Positions 17,669-26,426 of a stretch of DNA of 64,000 nucleotides are shown here, piece by piece. The notes under the pieces are model-generated. The model worked only from the letters and a program-made list of their open reading frames with translations. It was not told the DNA's origin and made no database searches. Each line of letters begins with the position of its first letter. The stretch's first letter is position 1. Position numbers and translations under genes: made by a program. The stretch lies in the NCBI RefSeq assembly GCF_030406325.1, contig NZ_JAUEQY010000008.1, positions 62,001 to 126,000 of the forward strand. The letters are read 5' to 3'. This DNA is from Actinomadura sp. DC4 (lineage in GTDB: Bacteria; Actinomycetota; Actinomycetes; Streptosporangiales; Streptosporangiaceae).

Positions 17669-18346
17669 GTGACGACACTCGAACCGGTTCCACGGCCGTC
17701 GGCCGTCGAAGCGGTGATCGACCAGATGCAGAGGCAGCTCACCTCGGGAACCTGGTCGGTCGGAGACCGGATTCCCGGTGAGTACGACCTGTCCGCCCGG
17801 CTGCGGGTCAGCCGGCCGGCCGTCCGCGAGGCCATCCGCGCGCTGAGCCACATCGGCGTGCTGGAGGTCCGCCGGGGCGACGGCACCTACGTCCGCAGCG
17901 CCGTCGATCCCCGCCCGCTGCTGCGCCGCTTCGAGCGCGCCACGCTACGGGACGTGTTCGAGCTCCAGCAGGCCTACGACGTGCAGGCGGCGAGCCTCGC
18001 CGCGCGGCGCCGTACGCCGGATGACCTCGTGCGGCTCGGCGCCCTGCTGGAGGACCGCGACGCGGCGGAAGATCCGGAGGAATTCGGCGGAGCCGATGTG
18101 CGCTTCCACATCGGTGTGGCGGAGGCGGCCCACAACGTCCTGCTGGTCGAGGCCTTCCGCTACTTCCAGAGCCGGCTGCGCGAGTCCCTGAGCGCCGTAC
18201 GGCTGGACGGCGAGCTGCCCGACGCCGGTCCCGCCGCGCACCGCGCGGTGGTGGAGGCGATCGCCGCACGCGATCCGGACGCGGCCGGGCGCGCCGCCGA
18301 ACGCATCACCGTGCCCACGCTCGACGCGCTGGAGGCGCTACTTTGA
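17669..18346 (+). CDS. GntR family regulator, FadR/FCD subfamily
   Basis: 225 residues: an N-terminal winged HTH (IPGEYDLSARLRVSRPAVREAI, then HIGVLEVRRGDGTYV) and an all-helical FCD domain with metal/ligand-site residues Asp and His in DVRFHIGVAEAAHN and a late His in GPAAHRAVVEAI. FCD regulators usually sense small organic acids. It is coupled by a TTGA overlap to the MFS transporter, which it likely controls. GTG at 17669 is chosen over an overlapping GTG two bases earlier because only this frame encodes the protein. Confidence 0.92.
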   Translation: MTTLEPVPRPSAVEAVIDQMQRQLTSGTWSVGDRIPGEYDLSARLRVSRPAVREAIRALSHIGVLEVRRGDGTYVRSAVDPRPLLRRFERATLRDVFELQQAYDVQAASLAARRRTPDDLVRLGALLEDRDAAEDPEEFGGADVRFHIGVAEAAHNVLLVEAFRYFQSRLRESLSAVRLDGELPDAGPAAHRAVVEAIAARDPDAAGRAAERITVPTLDALEALL

Positions 18347-19539
18347 GGCGATACGCCGGTGTCATCCTGATCGTTCTGGTCGCGCTCAACCTGCGGCCGG
18401 CCGTGGTCGCGGTCGGGCCGCTGCTGCGGCAGATCCAGCACGATCTCGGACTCTCCGGCGTGGCCGCGGGCGCTCTCACGACGCTTCCGGTGCTGTTCTT
18501 CGGCGCGTTCGGCCTGGCGGCGCCGCTGTTCCGGCGCAACCTGCGCGGTGAGGTGCTCCTCGTCACGAGCATGTTCCTGCTGGTCGTCGCGCTGCTCGCC
18601 CGGGTGGTCCCGGTGCAGGCGGCACTGTTCGGCGGCGCGCTGCTGGCCGGCATCGCGATCAGCATCGGCAACATCGCCGTCCCCTCGATCATCAAGCGGG
18701 ACCACCCACAGGCCATCACGACGGTCACTGCGGTCTACACCGTCGCGATCACCGCCGGCGCCGCGATCTCCTCCGCCGTCGTCGTACCGCTGGAGCACGC
18801 GGCGCACTCGAGCTGGCGGCTGCCGCTCGTCCTGCTGGCCATCCCGGCCGCCGTGGCGGGAGTCGCCTGGCTGCCCCGTCTGCGCCACGGAGCCCCGGCC
18901 GCGGTGGCGCCGGAGGGCGGCTCACCACGCGTGTGGCGCTCCGCGCTCGCCTGGCACGTCACCGGGTTCATGGGCCTGCAGTCGATGCTCGCCTACGTCA
19001 CCTCCGGCTGGCTGCCGACGATCTGCCAGGACCGAGGTCTCAGCGAGGCGGCCGGCGGCTACGCGCTCGGGCTGACCAGCCTGCTCCAGGCGGTCGGGGC
19101 GTTCCTCGTCCCGGTGCTGGAGCGGCGGTTCCGCGACCAGCGTCCCCTGGTCGGGATCGTCGCCGCGCTCTGCATCGTCGGCTTCAGCGGCACGGTGTGG
19201 GCCCCCGCGGGTTCGGTCTGGGTGTGGATCGTGGTGCTCGGCCTCGGTCAGGGCGTCGGGTTCGCCACCGCGCTGTCGTTCATCGGCCTGCGGGCCTCGG
19301 ACACGCACGTGACGACGCAGCTCTCCGGCATGGCCCAGGGGATCGGGTACGTCATCGCGGCGCTCGGCCCGCTCGCCATCGGGGCGGTGCACGACGCGAC
19401 CCACGGCTGGAGCGTTCCGGCCGTGCTCGTGCTCGCCGTCTCGGTCGTCATGCTGGTGCCGGGCCTGAGCGCGGGGCGCGACCGGACGATCGGCGACGAG
19501 AGCCTGTCCGGGGAGGCGCGGACGTCCGTCGCGCGTTGA
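18343..19539 (+). CDS. MFS transporter, CynX/NimT family
   Basis: 398 residues with about twelve transmembrane helices. The N-terminal signature LNLRPAVVAVGPLL is characteristic of the CynX/NimT (cyanate, 2-nitroimidazole) branch. The first half ends near residue 195, where a Pro/Ala-rich loop separates the two six-helix bundles. TTG start overlaps the GntR stop. Direction (import or export) and substrate are unknown. The FCD regulator suggests a small carboxylate or related compound. Confidence 0.9.
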   Translation: MRRYAGVILIVLVALNLRPAVVAVGPLLRQIQHDLGLSGVAAGALTTLPVLFFGAFGLAAPLFRRNLRGEVLLVTSMFLLVVALLARVVPVQAALFGGALLAGIAISIGNIAVPSIIKRDHPQAITTVTAVYTVAITAGAAISSAVVVPLEHAAHSSWRLPLVLLAIPAAVAGVAWLPRLRHGAPAAVAPEGGSPRVWRSALAWHVTGFMGLQSMLAYVTSGWLPTICQDRGLSEAAGGYALGLTSLLQAVGAFLVPVLERRFRDQRPLVGIVAALCIVGFSGTVWAPAGSVWVWIVVLGLGQGVGFATALSFIGLRASDTHVTTQLSGMAQGIGYVIAALGPLAIGAVHDATHGWSVPAVLVLAVSVVMLVPGLSAGRDRTIGDESLSGEARTSVAR

Positions 19540-19546
19540 TCCGGAT

Positions 19547-20065
19547 ATGGACACGGAACTCGCGTTGCGCCCCGTCGGTGAGAACGACCTGGCCGTGCTG
19601 GAGCGGCTGACCCAGGACCCGGAGTCCTCCGGTGAGTTCGCGTGGTTCGGCTGGACCGATCCGTACCGCTATCGCCGCAGGTGGGCCGAGGACGGCCTGC
19701 TCAGCGACGATGACGGCGCGCTGATGGTCCGGCGGGGAGACGAGCGGCTCGGTTTCGTGGTCTGGCACCGCCGGCAGACGGGCCGGGCGTCCCACTGCCT
19801 GTCCGTGGGCATCGGGATGCTCCCCGAGGCGCGCGGCCGCGGATACGGCACCGAGGCGCAGCGGCTCCTGGTCCGCTACCTGTTCGCGCACACGACGGTC
19901 CACCGGATCGAGGCCGACACCGAGGTGGACAACCTGGCGGAGCAGAAGGCACTGGAGAGGGCCGGGTTCAGCCGCGAGGGCGTGCTGCGTGCGTTCGGCT
20001 GGCGGGACGGCGCCTGGCGCGACGGCGTGGTCTACGGCGTCCTCCGTACGGACCCCGCCGTGTAG
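19547..20065 (+). CDS. GNAT family N-acetyltransferase (RimJ/RimL-like)
   Basis: 172 residues. The acetyl-CoA motif A is GIGMLPEARGRGYGTEAQRLLVRYLF, followed by TVHRIEADTEVDNLAEQKALERAGFSREG and RDGAWRDGVVYGVL, the typical RimL-type C-terminus. Small-molecule or protein N-terminal acetylation is possible. ATG at 19547 lies 8 bp after the MFS stop, so it may belong to the same transcript. Substrate unknown. Confidence 0.88.
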   Translation: MDTELALRPVGENDLAVLERLTQDPESSGEFAWFGWTDPYRYRRRWAEDGLLSDDDGALMVRRGDERLGFVVWHRRQTGRASHCLSVGIGMLPEARGRGYGTEAQRLLVRYLFAHTTVHRIEADTEVDNLAEQKALERAGFSREGVLRAFGWRDGAWRDGVVYGVLRTDPAV

Positions 20066-20069
20066 GGCC

Positions 20070-20243
20070 TTAAACGCGCGTGGGACGGCGGACCAGTTCG
20101 CCGCCGCAGTTCGGGCACACGTGGGTCAGCTTCCGGGTGCAGGACGCGCAGAACGTGCATTCGTAGCTGCAGATATAGGCCAGGCCGTTCGCGAACAGCG
20201 GTTCGTCGCAGCGCTCGCAGGTGGCGCGCATCTCCAGCCCCAT
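20070..20243 (-). CDS. DUF1272 small zinc-ribbon protein
   Basis: 57 residues with Cys pairs at CERC, CSYECTFCASC and CPNC, a zinc-binding pattern matching the DUF1272 family. ATG at 20243 (MGLEMRATC) is chosen because family members begin with a similar short leader. Its start region is divergent from the AcuC gene. Molecular role unknown; such proteins may bind nucleic acid or partner proteins through the zinc ribbon. Confidence 0.85.
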   Translation of the reverse strand: MGLEMRATCERCDEPLFANGLAYICSYECTFCASCTRKLTHVCPNCGGELVRRPTRV

Positions 20244-20274
20244 GCCCGCGGAGCCTACCGGTACCGTGACCAAC

Positions 20275-21477
20275 ATGGACGAACGGAGCGAGCAACACGA
20301 TCCGAATGACACGGCGGCCTCGCTCCAGGTCTTCTGGGACGAGCGCCTCACGTCGTACGACTTCGGCCCCGAGCACCCGATGAACCCCGTACGCGTCGAC
20401 CTCACGATGGCACTCGCCCGCGAACTCGGGGTGTTCGACGCGCCCGGCGTGTCCGTCGAGGGGTTCGAGCCGGCCGGTGACGACCTGCTGCGCCTCGTCC
20501 ACGACCAGGCCTACATCGACGCCGTACGCGCCGGGCGGCCCGACCCGGCACGCGGCCTCGGCCTGGCCGACAACCCGGTCTTCCCCGGCATGCACGACGC
20601 GACGGCACTGGTCGCGGGGGCGACCGTGGCCGCGGCGCGCGCGGTGTGGAACGGTACAGCGGCGCACGCCGCCAACGTCGCCGGCGGCCTGCACCACGCG
20701 ATGCGCGGCGCCGCGTCCGGCTTCTGCGTCTACAACGACCCGGCCATCGCGATCGCCTGGCTCCTGGAGCAGGGCGCGCGGAAGGTCGCGTACGTCGACG
20801 TCGACGTCCACCACGGCGACGGCGTCCAGGCGGCCTTCTACGACGACCCGCGCGTGCTGACCATCAGTCTGCACGAGACGCCGCGCACGCTGTTCCCGGG
20901 CACGGGCCTGCCCCAGGAGACCGGGGCCGGTTCCGCCGTGGGCACGGCGGTCAACGTGGCACTGCCGCCGGGCACCGACGACAAGCACTGGCTCCGCGCC
21001 TTCGACGCGGTCGTCCCGCCGCTGCTGCGGGAGTTCGCCCCGGAGGTGCTCCTCACCCAGCAGGGGTGCGACAGCCACGAGCTGGACCCCCTCGCACACC
21101 TGTCGCTGAGCGTCGACGGCCAGCGCGCCGCGTACCGCGCGCTGCACAGGCTGGCCCATGAGACGGCCGGCGGGCGTTGGATCCTCGTCGGCGGAGGCGG
21201 GTACGAGCTGGTCCACGTCGTCCCGCGCGCCTGGACCCACCTGCTGGCCGAGGCGGCGGAGCGGCCGATCCCGCCGGAGACGCCCACGCCGCAGGCCTGG
21301 CGTGAATACGTGCGCGAACGCACCGGAGCGCGGGCTCCGGAACGCATGACCGATGGATCCGAACCGGAGGTGTGGACGTGGGCGAGCGGGTACGACCCGG
21401 CGAATCCGGTGGACCGGGCGGTGCTGGCGACGCGGAAGGCGATCTTCCCCGAGCACGGCCTGGATCCCCTGCAGTGA
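20275..21477 (+). CDS. acuC: Acetoin utilisation protein AcuC (class I/II histone-deacetylase fold)
   Basis: 400 residues. HDAC-family active-site blocks are evident: LVHDQAYIDAV, the catalytic His pair in GGLHHAMRG, the zinc ligands in VDVDVHHGDGVQAAFYDD, LHETPRTLFPGTG, and GGGGYE near the end. AcuC-type enzymes deacetylate proteins such as acetyl-CoA synthetase in bacteria. ATG at 20275 is used; an in-frame GTG at 20266 is possible. The stop overlaps the next gene as GTGA, so the two are probably co-translated. Confidence 0.92.
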   Translation: MDERSEQHDPNDTAASLQVFWDERLTSYDFGPEHPMNPVRVDLTMALARELGVFDAPGVSVEGFEPAGDDLLRLVHDQAYIDAVRAGRPDPARGLGLADNPVFPGMHDATALVAGATVAAARAVWNGTAAHAANVAGGLHHAMRGAASGFCVYNDPAIAIAWLLEQGARKVAYVDVDVHHGDGVQAAFYDDPRVLTISLHETPRTLFPGTGLPQETGAGSAVGTAVNVALPPGTDDKHWLRAFDAVVPPLLREFAPEVLLTQQGCDSHELDPLAHLSLSVDGQRAAYRALHRLAHETAGGRWILVGGGGYELVHVVPRAWTHLLAEAAERPIPPETPTPQAWREYVRERTGARAPERMTDGSEPEVWTWASGYDPANPVDRAVLATRKAIFPEHGLDPLQ

Positions 21478-22277
21478 CGGAGGTGCCGACCCGTACGGAA
21501 CTGCGCGACCACCTCGTCCGTACGCTCATCGCCGGCGAGGTGGCCACACCCAGGCAGAACAACCTCCTGCACTACCGGCGGATGGCGGCGGGCAAGCCGT
21601 ACTACCAGTTCGGGCTGGAGCTGGAGCGCGCGTGGACCTTCGAGGAGATCTTCGCGCTGATGGTGAAGAAGTGCGGGATCGACCCGGACCCGTCCCACGT
21701 CTACGGGGACGACACGATCGACCCGGAGCTCACGATCGACGCCCTGGACGCGATGGGCGATCGGATCGCCCAGGCCGCGGAGCGCCGCGAGACGGTGCTG
21801 CTCGCCACCGGGCACCCCTCCGGGCTGTTGCCGGTGTACCTCGCCGTGGCGCGTGAGTTGGCCGAGCGCGGCTGTGCGGTTCTGACGCCTGCGGCGGGCT
21901 GGTCGTATGAGGTCGACACGCCCCAGGGGCCGCGAACCCGCCAGATTCGCTACATCGACCGCGTGGCCGTACTTTCAGGCGGCGGAGCGCTGCACCATAC
22001 ACATGATCCCCACCCGATGCGTGCGATTCTGGAAGAGCTAACCGTAAACTCGACAGTATGGCCGGATCTGGCCATAGCGGACCACGGCTGGGCGGGGGCC
22101 GCCGGGCAGGCGGGCGTCGCCACGGTCGGGTTCGCCGACTGCAACGATCCGGCGCTGTTCGCAGGGGAGGCCGAGGGGAAGGTCCATGCCGTCGTACCGC
22201 TGGACGACAACGTGCCGCCGCACTACTACACGCCGCTCACTGTGTATCTTTTGGCACGTTCGGGCCTGATTGATTGA
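21474..22277 (+). CDS. Conserved phosphatase-like protein
   Basis: About 267 residues, of a type found in many actinobacteria next to the small HTH gene and generally labelled phosphatase, though no classical catalytic signature is obvious. Notable segments are NNLLHYRRMAAGKPYYQFG, LLATGHPSGLLPVYLAVARELAERG, GGALHHTHDPHPMRAIL and DLAIADHGWAGAAGQAGV. His/Asp-rich loops (HTHDPHP, ADHG) could bind metal. The GTG overlaps the acuC stop. Function is uncertain; the family name is from memory of annotations, not a motif I can prove. Confidence 0.75.
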   Translation: MTEVPTRTELRDHLVRTLIAGEVATPRQNNLLHYRRMAAGKPYYQFGLELERAWTFEEIFALMVKKCGIDPDPSHVYGDDTIDPELTIDALDAMGDRIAQAAERRETVLLATGHPSGLLPVYLAVARELAERGCAVLTPAAGWSYEVDTPQGPRTRQIRYIDRVAVLSGGGALHHTHDPHPMRAILEELTVNSTVWPDLAIADHGWAGAAGQAGVATVGFADCNDPALFAGEAEGKVHAVVPLDDNVPPHYYTPLTVYLLARSGLID

Positions 22278-22286
22278 ACTCCCCTC

Positions 22287-22314
22287 TTGCGACTACAGAT
22301 TCACGATTTACGCT
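22287..22314 (+). promoter_or_regulatory. Candidate promoter for the HTH/bS22 unit
   Basis: TTGCGA (22287-22292) and TACGCT (22309-22314) with a 16-bp spacer lie in a locally AT-richer stretch 72 bp before the HTH gene start. Just downstream is GTGATCAAAGTCAC (22331-22344), a short dyad (GTGA/TCAC) that could bind a regulator. Confidence 0.4.
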
Positions 22315-22385
22315 GGAGAAAGTACACGGCCGTGATCAAAGTCACCGCAAAGGTCTGACGCGCGGCGTGTGGAAGAGGGCGTCCG

Positions 22386-22589
22386 ATGAGCTCAGGCGAG
22401 CGACCTCTCAGCGAGGTCAGGTTCCTGACTGTGGCCGAGGTGGCTGCGGTGATGCGGGTGTCCAAGATGACCGTATACCGCCTCGTTCACTCAGGAGAAC
22501 TACCGGCGATTCGCGTGGGACGTTCGTTCCGCGTACCGGAGCAGGCTGTCCACGACTATCTGCGAGACGCGTTCATCGAAGCGGGCTGA
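22386..22589 (+). CDS. BldC-like MerR-type HTH (excisionase family) DNA-binding protein
   Basis: 67 residues. The winged-helix core FLTVAEVAAVMRVSKMTVYRLVHSG followed by IRVGRSFRVPEQAV is the helix-turn-helix_17/excisionase type used by BldC. It corresponds to the Rv0500A / SCO3328-type gene that always sits beside bS22 and the epimerase in actinobacteria. It is probably a global regulator rather than a phage excisionase, given the conserved chromosomal context. A second, truer BldC is encoded at 57944-58150. Confidence 0.92.
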   Translation: MSSGERPLSEVRFLTVAEVAAVMRVSKMTVYRLVHSGELPAIRVGRSFRVPEQAVHDYLRDAFIEAG

Positions 22590-22721
22590 CCCTCCTACCG
22601 CACGGGGGGTTGCCGAGCCCGCGACCGACGGGCGTACTGGCGGCGGTACCCTTGGGCTTCGGGCTGTGCCCGCCAAGGGTGCTGATCGCCTGTCTCCTGC
22701 CGACCACCTAGTGAGGGTTTC

Positions 22722-22820
22722 GTGGGCTCTGTCATCAAGAAGCGTCGTAAGCGCATGGCCAAGAAGAAGCACCGCAAGCTGCTGAAGAAGACACGCGTCC
22801 AGCGCCGTAACAAGAAGTAA
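22722..22820 (+). CDS. 30S ribosomal protein bS22 (AURKAIP1/COX24 domain)
   Basis: A 32-residue, extremely basic protein: (M)[18 protein letters not shown] followed by [13 protein letters not shown]. This matches the tiny actinobacterial ribosomal protein bS22 seen in mycobacterial 70S structures near the decoding centre, and the genetic position (HTH gene, bS22, epimerase) is conserved. Start GTG at 22722 follows GTGAGGG; stop TAA at 22818-22820. It is below the length limit of most gene finders. Confidence 0.93.
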   Translation: MGSVIKKRRKRMAKKKHRKLLKKTRVQRRNKK

Positions 22821-22857
22821 CTTCTCGTTGAGGTAGCCGTAAGGCCTGGGGGGCAGT

Positions 22858-23910
22858 GTGTCATCCATGCGTCCCTCGGCAAGCGGATCGCGTACCTCGG
22901 GTACGGCCCGGGTGGTTCTGGTCACCGGTGTGTCCCGTTTTCTCGGGGCACGGGTCGCGGACACTCTTCAGGCCGATCCCAGCATCGAACGGGTCATCGG
23001 CGTGGACACCGTCGCGCCCACGATGCCGCTCGGACGCACCGAGTTCGTCCGTATCGACATCCGCACGCCGAGTATCGCCAAGATCATTAACGCGGCCGAG
23101 GTCGACACGGTCGTGCACCTCAACCTCGTGACGATGACGTCCGCCGCGCGGATGAAGGCCAAGGAACAGAACGTCATCGGCACCATGCAGCTGCTCGCCG
23201 CCTGCCAGCGGTCGGCGGCGATGCGCAAGGTCGTGGTCCGCTCGTCCGCGGCGGTCTACGGCTCGTCCGGGCACGATCCGGCGGTCTACACCGAGACCGA
23301 CGAGCCGGTGCTGCCGCCGACGTCCGGCTATGCCAAGGACGCGGTCGAGGTCGAGGGGTACGTCCGGGGTCTGGCCCGGCGCCGCTCCGACCTGACCGTG
23401 TCCGTGCTGCGCTTCGCCAACTTCCTCGGGCCGCACGTCGACTCGCCGCTGAGCCGTTACTTCCACATGCCGGTGGTCGCGACGGTGTTCGGCTTCGACC
23501 CCCGGCTGCAGTTCATCCACGAGGACGACGGCGTCGAGGTGCTGCGCCGGATGGCGGTCGAGGACCACCCCGGCACGTTCAACGTGGCCGGCGACGGCGT
23601 CGTACTCCTCTCGCAGGCGCTGCGCCGCGGCGGCCGGCCGATCATGCGGCTGCCCGCGCCCGCCCTGCAGGCGCTGGGCGACGTCGGCCGTCGTTTCGGC
23701 GGGCTCAAGGGTTTTTCTCCCGAGTTGCTCCGTTGGCTGACGTACGGCCGGGTGCTCGACACCGAACTACTCGCCAAGGAGCTTTCCTGGCGTCCGAAAT
23801 ACAGTTCGGAGGAGGCCTTTGCCGATTTCGCCGATTCGCAAGGTCTCGGTCAGGGTCTCCCTCTTGATCTCTTCGACCGATTGACCAGCGTCGTAGGGGG
23901 CAGAAGGTGA
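22858..23910 (+). CDS. NAD-dependent epimerase/dehydratase (extended SDR)
   Basis: 350 residues of the GalE2 (Rv0501) type. The Rossmann motif is VVLVTGVSRFLGARVAD, the NAD-site Asp is in GVDTVAP, and the extended-SDR active site is SSAAVYGSSG with a YxxxK variant in SGYAKDAVEVEGY. RFANFLGPHVDSPLSRY and DDGVEVLRRM are family-typical. It is coupled to the acyltransferase by a GTGA overlap. Mycobacterial homologues are linked to envelope sugar or lipid metabolism; the substrate here is not known. Confidence 0.9.
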   Translation: MSSMRPSASGSRTSGTARVVLVTGVSRFLGARVADTLQADPSIERVIGVDTVAPTMPLGRTEFVRIDIRTPSIAKIINAAEVDTVVHLNLVTMTSAARMKAKEQNVIGTMQLLAACQRSAAMRKVVVRSSAAVYGSSGHDPAVYTETDEPVLPPTSGYAKDAVEVEGYVRGLARRRSDLTVSVLRFANFLGPHVDSPLSRYFHMPVVATVFGFDPRLQFIHEDDGVEVLRRMAVEDHPGTFNVAGDGVVLLSQALRRGGRPIMRLPAPALQALGDVGRRFGGLKGFSPELLRWLTYGRVLDTELLAKELSWRPKYSSEEAFADFADSQGLGQGLPLDLFDRLTSVVGGRR

Positions 23911-24854
23911 ATCACGACCCTGTGGAGGAGGCGAGACCGAAAATGCGGCCAGAAGCGCAGGTAATTCCACTCAACACTGACGCTGCTGACCGACTCGCCC
24001 AAGAACAGGGCGGTTTCGAGCACGCGGTCGCCTCCGCGCTGCGCTTCGTCCGCCGCCGGCTGGCCGGCGACTACGAGGTCGACGAGTTCGGCTTCGACCC
24101 CGAGCTCAACGAGGGCCTGCTGCTGCCGGCGCTGCGCCCGCTGTACGAGCGCTGGTTCCGCGCCGAGATGACCGGTCTGGACAACGTCCCCTCCACCGGC
24201 CCCGCACTCGTCGTCGGCAACCACTCGGGCACGCTGCCGATCGACGGCGTGATGCTGCAGGTCGGGCTGCACGACCACCATCCGGCCCACCGCAACCTGC
24301 GACTGCTCGGCGCCGACCTCGTCTACCAGATCCCGGTGCTGGCCCACCTGGCACGCAAGAGCGGGCACACGCTGGCGTGCCAGGCCGACGCGACGCGGCT
24401 GCTGTCGAAGAACCAGCTCGTCGGGGTCTTCCCCGAGGGCTTCAAGGGCGTCGGCAAGCCGTGGAGCGAGCGCTACAAACTGCAGCGCTTCGGGCGGGGC
24501 GGCTTCGTGGCCACCGCCCTGCGCGCGCAGGTGCCGATCGTCCCGTGCGCGATCGTCGGGGCCGAGGAGATCTATCCCAAGATCGCCGACCTGAAGCCGC
24601 TCGCCCGGCTGCTCGGCCTGCCGTACTTCCCGGTGACCCCGACCTGGCCGCACCTGGGCCTGCTCGGCCTGCTGCCGCTGCCGTCCAAGTGGCTCATCGC
24701 CTTCGGAGAGCCGATCCGCACCGATGAGTACGACCCGGCCCAGGCCGAGGATCACATGACCGTCTTCAACCTGACCGACCAGGTACGCGAGACGATCCAG
24801 AACATGCTGTACGACGTGCTCCGCCGGCGCGGCCCCGCCTTCTTCCGCGCCTGA
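23907..24854 (+). CDS. Acyltransferase, PlsC-like (Rv0502 type)
   Basis: 315 residues of the lysophospholipid acyltransferase superfamily. The catalytic motif is VVGNHSGTLPIDG (NHSG, not the usual HX4D), followed by GVFPEGFKGVGKPWSERYKLQRFGRGGF (the FPEG block) and PIVPCAIVGAEEIYP. The Asp after the catalytic His is seven residues on, as in the diacylglycerol-acyltransferase-like branch. No clear transmembrane helix; probably membrane-associated. Overlaps the epimerase, so both likely act on one envelope lipid pathway. Confidence 0.88.
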   Translation: MNHDPVEEARPKMRPEAQVIPLNTDAADRLAQEQGGFEHAVASALRFVRRRLAGDYEVDEFGFDPELNEGLLLPALRPLYERWFRAEMTGLDNVPSTGPALVVGNHSGTLPIDGVMLQVGLHDHHPAHRNLRLLGADLVYQIPVLAHLARKSGHTLACQADATRLLSKNQLVGVFPEGFKGVGKPWSERYKLQRFGRGGFVATALRAQVPIVPCAIVGAEEIYPKIADLKPLARLLGLPYFPVTPTWPHLGLLGLLPLPSKWLIAFGEPIRTDEYDPAQAEDHMTVFNLTDQVRETIQNMLYDVLRRRGPAFFRA

Positions 24855-24927
24855 CCTGAAGCGCGCTCGTGCCGGTGCCCAGGGCCCGCAGAAATCCGGG
24901 AACAAGGAGCCTCTGTCCGGGCAAGTA

Positions 24928-24949
24928 GGAGAGGACGTACCCCCTCTCC
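24928..24949. terminator. Stem-loop after the acyltransferase gene
   Basis: GGAGAGG (24928-24934) and CCTCTCC (24943-24949) form a 7-bp stem with an 8-base loop, 73 bp after the acyltransferase stop and 33 bp before the sigma factor start. No T-tract. It may end the epimerase-acyltransferase transcript or shape the sigma-factor leader. Confidence 0.35.
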
Positions 24950-24982
24950 GCAGAAGAGCCGCATGACGAAAACGAGTCAGCG

Positions 24983-25543
24983 GTGATCACCGAGGCGTTC
25001 CCCGACGCCGAGGCCATCGCCGCCTCCCTTGCCGATCCCGAGCGATTCACGGTGCTGTACCAGCGGTATGCCGGCGAGATCCACCGCTACGTCGCCGCTC
25101 GTCTCGGCCCGGACACGGCCGATGACCTGATGGCCGAGACGTTTCTGGAGGCGTTCCGGCACCGCGGGCGATACGACGCGGAGCGCGCGGGCGTACGACC
25201 CTGGCTCTACGGGATCGCCACCAACCTCATCGGCCGCCAGCGCCGCTCGGAACTCCGTTTCTACCGCGCCATCGCGCGGACCGGCGTGGATCCATCGGTC
25301 GAGCCGATGGAGCCGGTGATCGACCGGCTTTCCGCCGAGAGCATGCGCGGCGATCTCGCGGCCGGAATGGCCCGTCTCAACCAGGGTGAGCGTGACGTGC
25401 TCGTCCTGGTCGCGGGAAGCGGCCTCGCCTACGAGGAGGTCGCGCAGGCATTGGGTGTCTCCGTCGGAACCGTCTCGTCCCGACTGTTCCGCGCCCGTAA
25501 GAAGATGCGCGCGACGCTGGAGGTGCGCGGTGGACGAGCTTGA
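24983..25543 (+). CDS. ECF RNA polymerase sigma factor
   Basis: 186 residues with region 2 (FTVLYQRYAGEIHRYVAARLG, DDLMAETFLEAFRHR, VRPWLYGIATNLIGRQRRSE) and region 4 (LNQGERDVLVLVAGSGLAYEEVAQALGVSVGTVSSRLFRARKKMR). The GTG start is at 24983; an upstream ATG at 24963 is closed by a stop. The next gene, a membrane-anchored CU044_5270-type protein, overlaps its 3' end, a common sigma/anti-sigma-like pairing in actinobacteria. The operon ends with an L,D-transpeptidase, pointing to envelope stress. Confidence 0.93.
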   Translation: MITEAFPDAEAIAASLADPERFTVLYQRYAGEIHRYVAARLGPDTADDLMAETFLEAFRHRGRYDAERAGVRPWLYGIATNLIGRQRRSELRFYRAIARTGVDPSVEPMEPVIDRLSAESMRGDLAAGMARLNQGERDVLVLVAGSGLAYEEVAQALGVSVGTVSSRLFRARKKMRATLEVRGGRA

Positions 25544-26426
25544 GCTGATCAAGCACAGGTACGAGCGCGTCGCACCGCCCCGGCCGGGCGTACTCGACTC
25601 CGGTCAGGCGCGGCTACTCGACGCCATGAACTCACCGCGGCGCGCCCCGGCCGGCCGTCGCACCGTGTTGCGCCTCGCGGCGGTCGCGACCGCCGTCGTG
25701 GCGCTCGTGGCCGGGCTCTCGGCGGTGCCGGACCGGGATCGCGGCACCGCTCCGGCCGGCAGCCCGGCGGTGCGGCTCGCTCAGCGTGCCGAGACGGTGG
25801 CGCGTAACGAACCGCTGGTGACGATGGGCGCGCATCAGTGGATCTACGTGCGGAGCATGCAGCGCTACACCACGAGCAGGCCCGAACGGCGCGTCGTGGA
25901 GTCCTGGATCCGCATGGACGGTAGGCGATCGCCGGCGAACCGGCTGCCCCTCGCGGTGCACGGCACCGTGCTGGCCGGCATGCCCGAAGACCCGGGTGCG
26001 GCGCTCACCCGGATCTACGCGGAGGTGGACCGCATCCGGGCGCGGCCCGAGCCGAAAGGACGCGTGACGGAGTACGCCGCCGGGATCATGGGCGTGCCAC
26101 GTGACACGGCGGTGTTCGACTTCGTCACCCGGCTGCTCGACGCCTATCCCGTCACACCACGCGTGCAGGCCGCGCTCTACGGCGCGCTGTCCCGGCTGCC
26201 CGGCGTCGGAGTGCTGCCGGACGCACAGGACGCCGCGGGCCGCCACGGCATCGTCCTGTACATCGCCACGAGCGACGACTCGCGGCTCGAACTGATCCTC
26301 GACCCCCGGACCTACCGCTACCTGGGACTACGCGACGTCCTTACCCGCGGCGGGGCCGGAGAAGTCATCTACTGGACGGCGCGACTGTCCGCCCAGCCCG
26401 TCGTACGACCTGGAGAACGTCCTTGA
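25530..26426 (+). CDS. CU044_5270-family membrane protein (putative anti-sigma partner)
   Basis: About 298 residues. A cytoplasmic N-terminus of about 45 residues (ELELIKHRYERVAPPRPGVLDSGQARLLDAM) precedes one transmembrane helix (VLRLAAVATAVVALVAGLSAV), then a 230-residue extracytoplasmic domain containing HQWIYVRSMQRYT and a C-terminal LILDPRTYRYLGLRDVL. These are marks of the CU044_5270 family, which almost always follows an ECF sigma gene. The cytoplasmic tail could hold the sigma factor. GTG at 25530 overlaps the sigma gene by 14 bp. Confidence 0.85.
   Translation: MDELELIKHRYERVAPPRPGVLDSGQARLLDAMNSPRRAPAGRRTVLRLAAVATAVVALVAGLSAVPDRDRGTAPAGSPAVRLAQRAETVARNEPLVTMGAHQWIYVRSMQRYTTSRPERRVVESWIRMDGRRSPANRLPLAVHGTVLAGMPEDPGAALTRIYAEVDRIRARPEPKGRVTEYAAGIMGVPRDTAVFDFVTRLLDAYPVTPRVQAALYGALSRLPGVGVLPDAQDAAGRHGIVLYIATSDDSRLELILDPRTYRYLGLRDVLTRGGAGEVIYWTARLSAQPVVRPGERP

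Noticed and set aside
22386-22589. Phage excisionase and an integrated element
   Set aside because: The HTH belongs to the BldC-like chromosomal family beside bS22 and the epimerase; no integrase or attachment site was seen nearby.
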